Below the pieces are notes generated by a model that had not been told where the DNA came from, made no database searches, and saw only the letters and a program-made list of their open reading frames with translations. Below are positions 62,545 through 64,000 of a stretch of DNA of 64,000 nt, one piece after another (positions within the stretch are counted from its first letter, which is position 1; each line of letters opens with the position of its first letter). This stretch comes from Sciscionella marina DSM 45152 (GTDB taxonomy: Bacteria; Actinomycetota; Actinomycetes; Mycobacteriales; Pseudonocardiaceae): positions 22,507 through 86,506 of the forward strand of contig NZ_KB905436.1 in the NCBI RefSeq assembly GCF_000379465.1. Direction: 5' to 3'. Position numbers and translations under genes: made by a program.

Positions 62545-62900
62545 GGAGTTCCTGCCGCAGGGGCTGAGGTACGGATCAGTGATGACCTGTTGGCGACACC
62601 TGCGGGACTGGACCGACGCTGGTGTGTGGCCACGCCTGCACGAGGTGCTTCTGGCGCGGTTGAATGCCGCTGATCGATGCCGTTGCACCCATTCGCGGCC
62701 GACATGGACGGCCTTGCCAGCGACCCGAGCGGAACCATGCCGACCGTGCCTACGACCAGGGCTCCGGACTAGGCATCCATCGGTGGTCGTGAAGGATGCT
62801 TCGGACTCCTGCACTGGTTACGTCGCCTCCGCACCGGATGCAGCATCATCTGCTCGCGCCGGCTCAGACGCCACTCAAACTGTCAGGAACCTTTAGGGGC
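62545..62900 (+). mobile_element. Second IS5-like transposase remnant, deleted and frameshifted
   Basis: The first frame reads EFLPQGLRYGSVMTCWRHLRDW and GVWPRLHEVLLARLNAADR, the N-terminal third of IS5-type transposases. Further along, other frames give NHADRAYDQGSGLGIHRW and FGLLHWLRRLRTG, pieces of the C-terminal region. The catalytic core is deleted. No terminal repeats could be assigned. Confidence 0.75.
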
Positions 62901-62968
62901 GCTACTCCGTTCGGGCGATTCTCTATGGAATGGCGGGAATCCGCGTCGGCGGTTGGTATTATAGATGT

Positions 62969-64000
62969 ATGAACACTGGGGAAATGGAAACGATATTGTC
63001 GAGTCGGGAGCGGCTGGACCGGTTCATCGAACAGGCCGCCGTGGTGCGTCGTGCTGAGGCGGAATTGCTGCATCAGCTTGCCGAGCTTGACAAGGAAGGT
63101 GCGCCGGTCGAGTTCGGCTATTGCGGTTCGGCGGCGACTCTGACGCAGGACGTCCTGCGCATCAGTCGTGCCGAAGCACGCCGAACGGCCGAACGAGCGC
63201 GAGTCATGTTCGGCGCACTCGGCATCAGCGGGGAACCACTGTCCCCGGATTTACCGAACACCGCGGAATCCTATCTGCGCGGCGAGGTCGGTATCGAGCA
63301 CGTGGACCGGATTCGTCAATTCGCCGCCGAGCTGCCCGCGGAGGTATTGATCGGGGACGCGTGGCCGATCGCGGAAAAAGCACTCGCCGAGATCGCCGGT
63401 GAGGTCGGACCACGCGGACTCGTCCGCCCGATCCGGGAGCTGCACGCGCGCCTCGATCCGGACGGCCAAGAACCCACCGACCGCGAACTCCTGCGTCCGA
63501 ATCGGCGTGTCTGGTTGGAGCAACAGCACAACGAATGGAGCATCCGCGGAACCCTGGACTACGAAACCAGACTCGAACTCCGCAGTGTCCTCGACGCACT
63601 CGGCAAACCCCGCAGCACCGAAACCAACGGTGACGCACCCGATATACGCACCCTGGCCGAACGCGACGCCGATGCATTAGCCGACGTGATTCAACTTGCC
63701 GCGAACCCCGAAAATCTCCCCGAATCAGGCGGCGAACCCTTCACCATCATGGTCACCATCAGCGAACAGAGCCCGCGCGAAGGAACCGGCCAGGCCACCA
63801 CCATGGACGCCACCACCATCCCCGCCACCCAATTACGCAGAATCGCCTGCGACGCCGGAATCATCCCCACCATGATCGGCTCGAACGGCGAAGTACTCGA
63901 CATGGGATGCCGCGAACGCACCGCACCACCAAAACTCCGCCACCGCCTCATCGCCCGCGACCGCGGCTGCGCCCACCCCGACTGCGATCACCAGCCCGCC
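62969..64000 (+). CDS. DUF222/HNH endonuclease-type protein (13E12 family), runs off right edge
   Basis: 344 codons from ATG 62969 to the window edge with no stop. The DUF222 domain covers most of the sequence (DRFIEQAAVVRRAEAELLHQLAEL, then YCGSAATLTQDVLRISRAEARR). The last visible residues, RDRGCAHPDCDHQPA, are the start of the HNH zinc/nuclease motif, completed beyond the window. A TATTATAG-like -10 element lies just before the ATG, so translation may be leaderless. This multicopy family in actinomycetes is often treated as mobile; its role is unclear. Confidence 0.85.
   Translation, partial: MNTGEMETILSSRERLDRFIEQAAVVRRAEAELLHQLAELDKEGAPVEFGYCGSAATLTQDVLRISRAEARRTAERARVMFGALGISGEPLSPDLPNTAESYLRGEVGIEHVDRIRQFAAELPAEVLIGDAWPIAEKALAEIAGEVGPRGLVRPIRELHARLDPDGQEPTDRELLRPNRRVWLEQQHNEWSIRGTLDYETRLELRSVLDALGKPRSTETNGDAPDIRTLAERDADALADVIQLAANPENLPESGGEPFTIMVTISEQSPREGTGQATTMDATTIPATQLRRIACDAGIIPTMIGSNGEVLDMGCRERTAPPKLRHRLIARDRGCAHPDCDHQPA

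Overview
The window is high-GC DNA with frequent GTG starts and many 4-base ATGA/GTGA gene overlaps. It carries many TetR, ROK and LysR regulators, DUF1023 and EspC-like proteins, a DUF222/HNH (13E12-type) gene and IS5-like debris. Together these point to an actinomycete, most likely Pseudonocardiales; the genus cannot be fixed from sequence alone. No rRNA, tRNA or CRISPR array was seen. Most of the 64 kb is ordinary chromosomal metabolism, with one clear inserted segment and an IS graveyard at the right end.

Layout. 1-5 kb: a dead quinone oxidoreductase gene, a TetR gene with an expanded 5' repeat, an alpha/beta hydrolase, an HpnB-like glycosyltransferase and a LysR regulator. 5-15 kb: a divergent eight-gene locus. 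Leftward run a substrate-binding lipoprotein, two permeases, a double ATPase and a ROK sugar kinase; rightward run a ROK repressor, an M81 (MlrC-like) peptidase and CutC. All genes within each arm are joined by 4-base overlaps, and a 13-bp inverted repeat lies between the arms. 15-24 kb: a secreted protein plus lipase, an ArsC-like protein, chorismate mutase, a TetR-P450-flavin monooxygenase operon with a symmetric operator at its start, a YeeE/YedE thiosulfate-type transporter, a phosphotransferase, and a TetR/DUF2867 pair. 24-30.4 kb: a six-gene beta-oxidation-like operon (thiolase, SRPBCC, MaoC, SDR, acyl-CoA dehydrogenase, PLP decarboxylase) facing a TetR gene across a 26-bp near-palindrome. 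The TetR gene is flanked by two copies of a dispersed repeat, one containing a 4 x 25-bp hairpin array.

31.5-43.4 kb: an operon of an unknown protein, a methyltransferase, a DGPF/YCII protein and an ECF42-type sigma factor. The sigma gene is cut after codon 265 by about 8.4 kb of foreign DNA, and its remaining 120 codons resume in frame at 42997. The insert carries a type VII-like cassette (EspC-like, DUF1023 hydrolase, LppA-like lipoprotein), small zinc-binding proteins, an XRE-Nudix regulator, an sce7726-type nuclease facing a beta-family protein, a cupin, and a truncated, frameshifted second copy of the XRE-Nudix gene that ends at the junction. No recombinase is visible.

43.4-62 kb: DEAD-box helicase, TetR/alcohol dehydrogenase pair, carboxylesterase, Lrp regulator, PAP2 protein. 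Then comes a candidate conflict/defence operon, 54995 down to 50998: XRE-TPR regulator, TIR protein, STAND-like NTPase and a small membrane protein, the last three translationally coupled. After it lie an MFS transporter and a LysR/PrpF/MFS locus with a 25-bp palindrome. A 589-residue protein of unrecognised family follows. The right end holds two wrecked IS5-like transposases, one with an internal inversion, and a DUF222/HNH gene running off the window.
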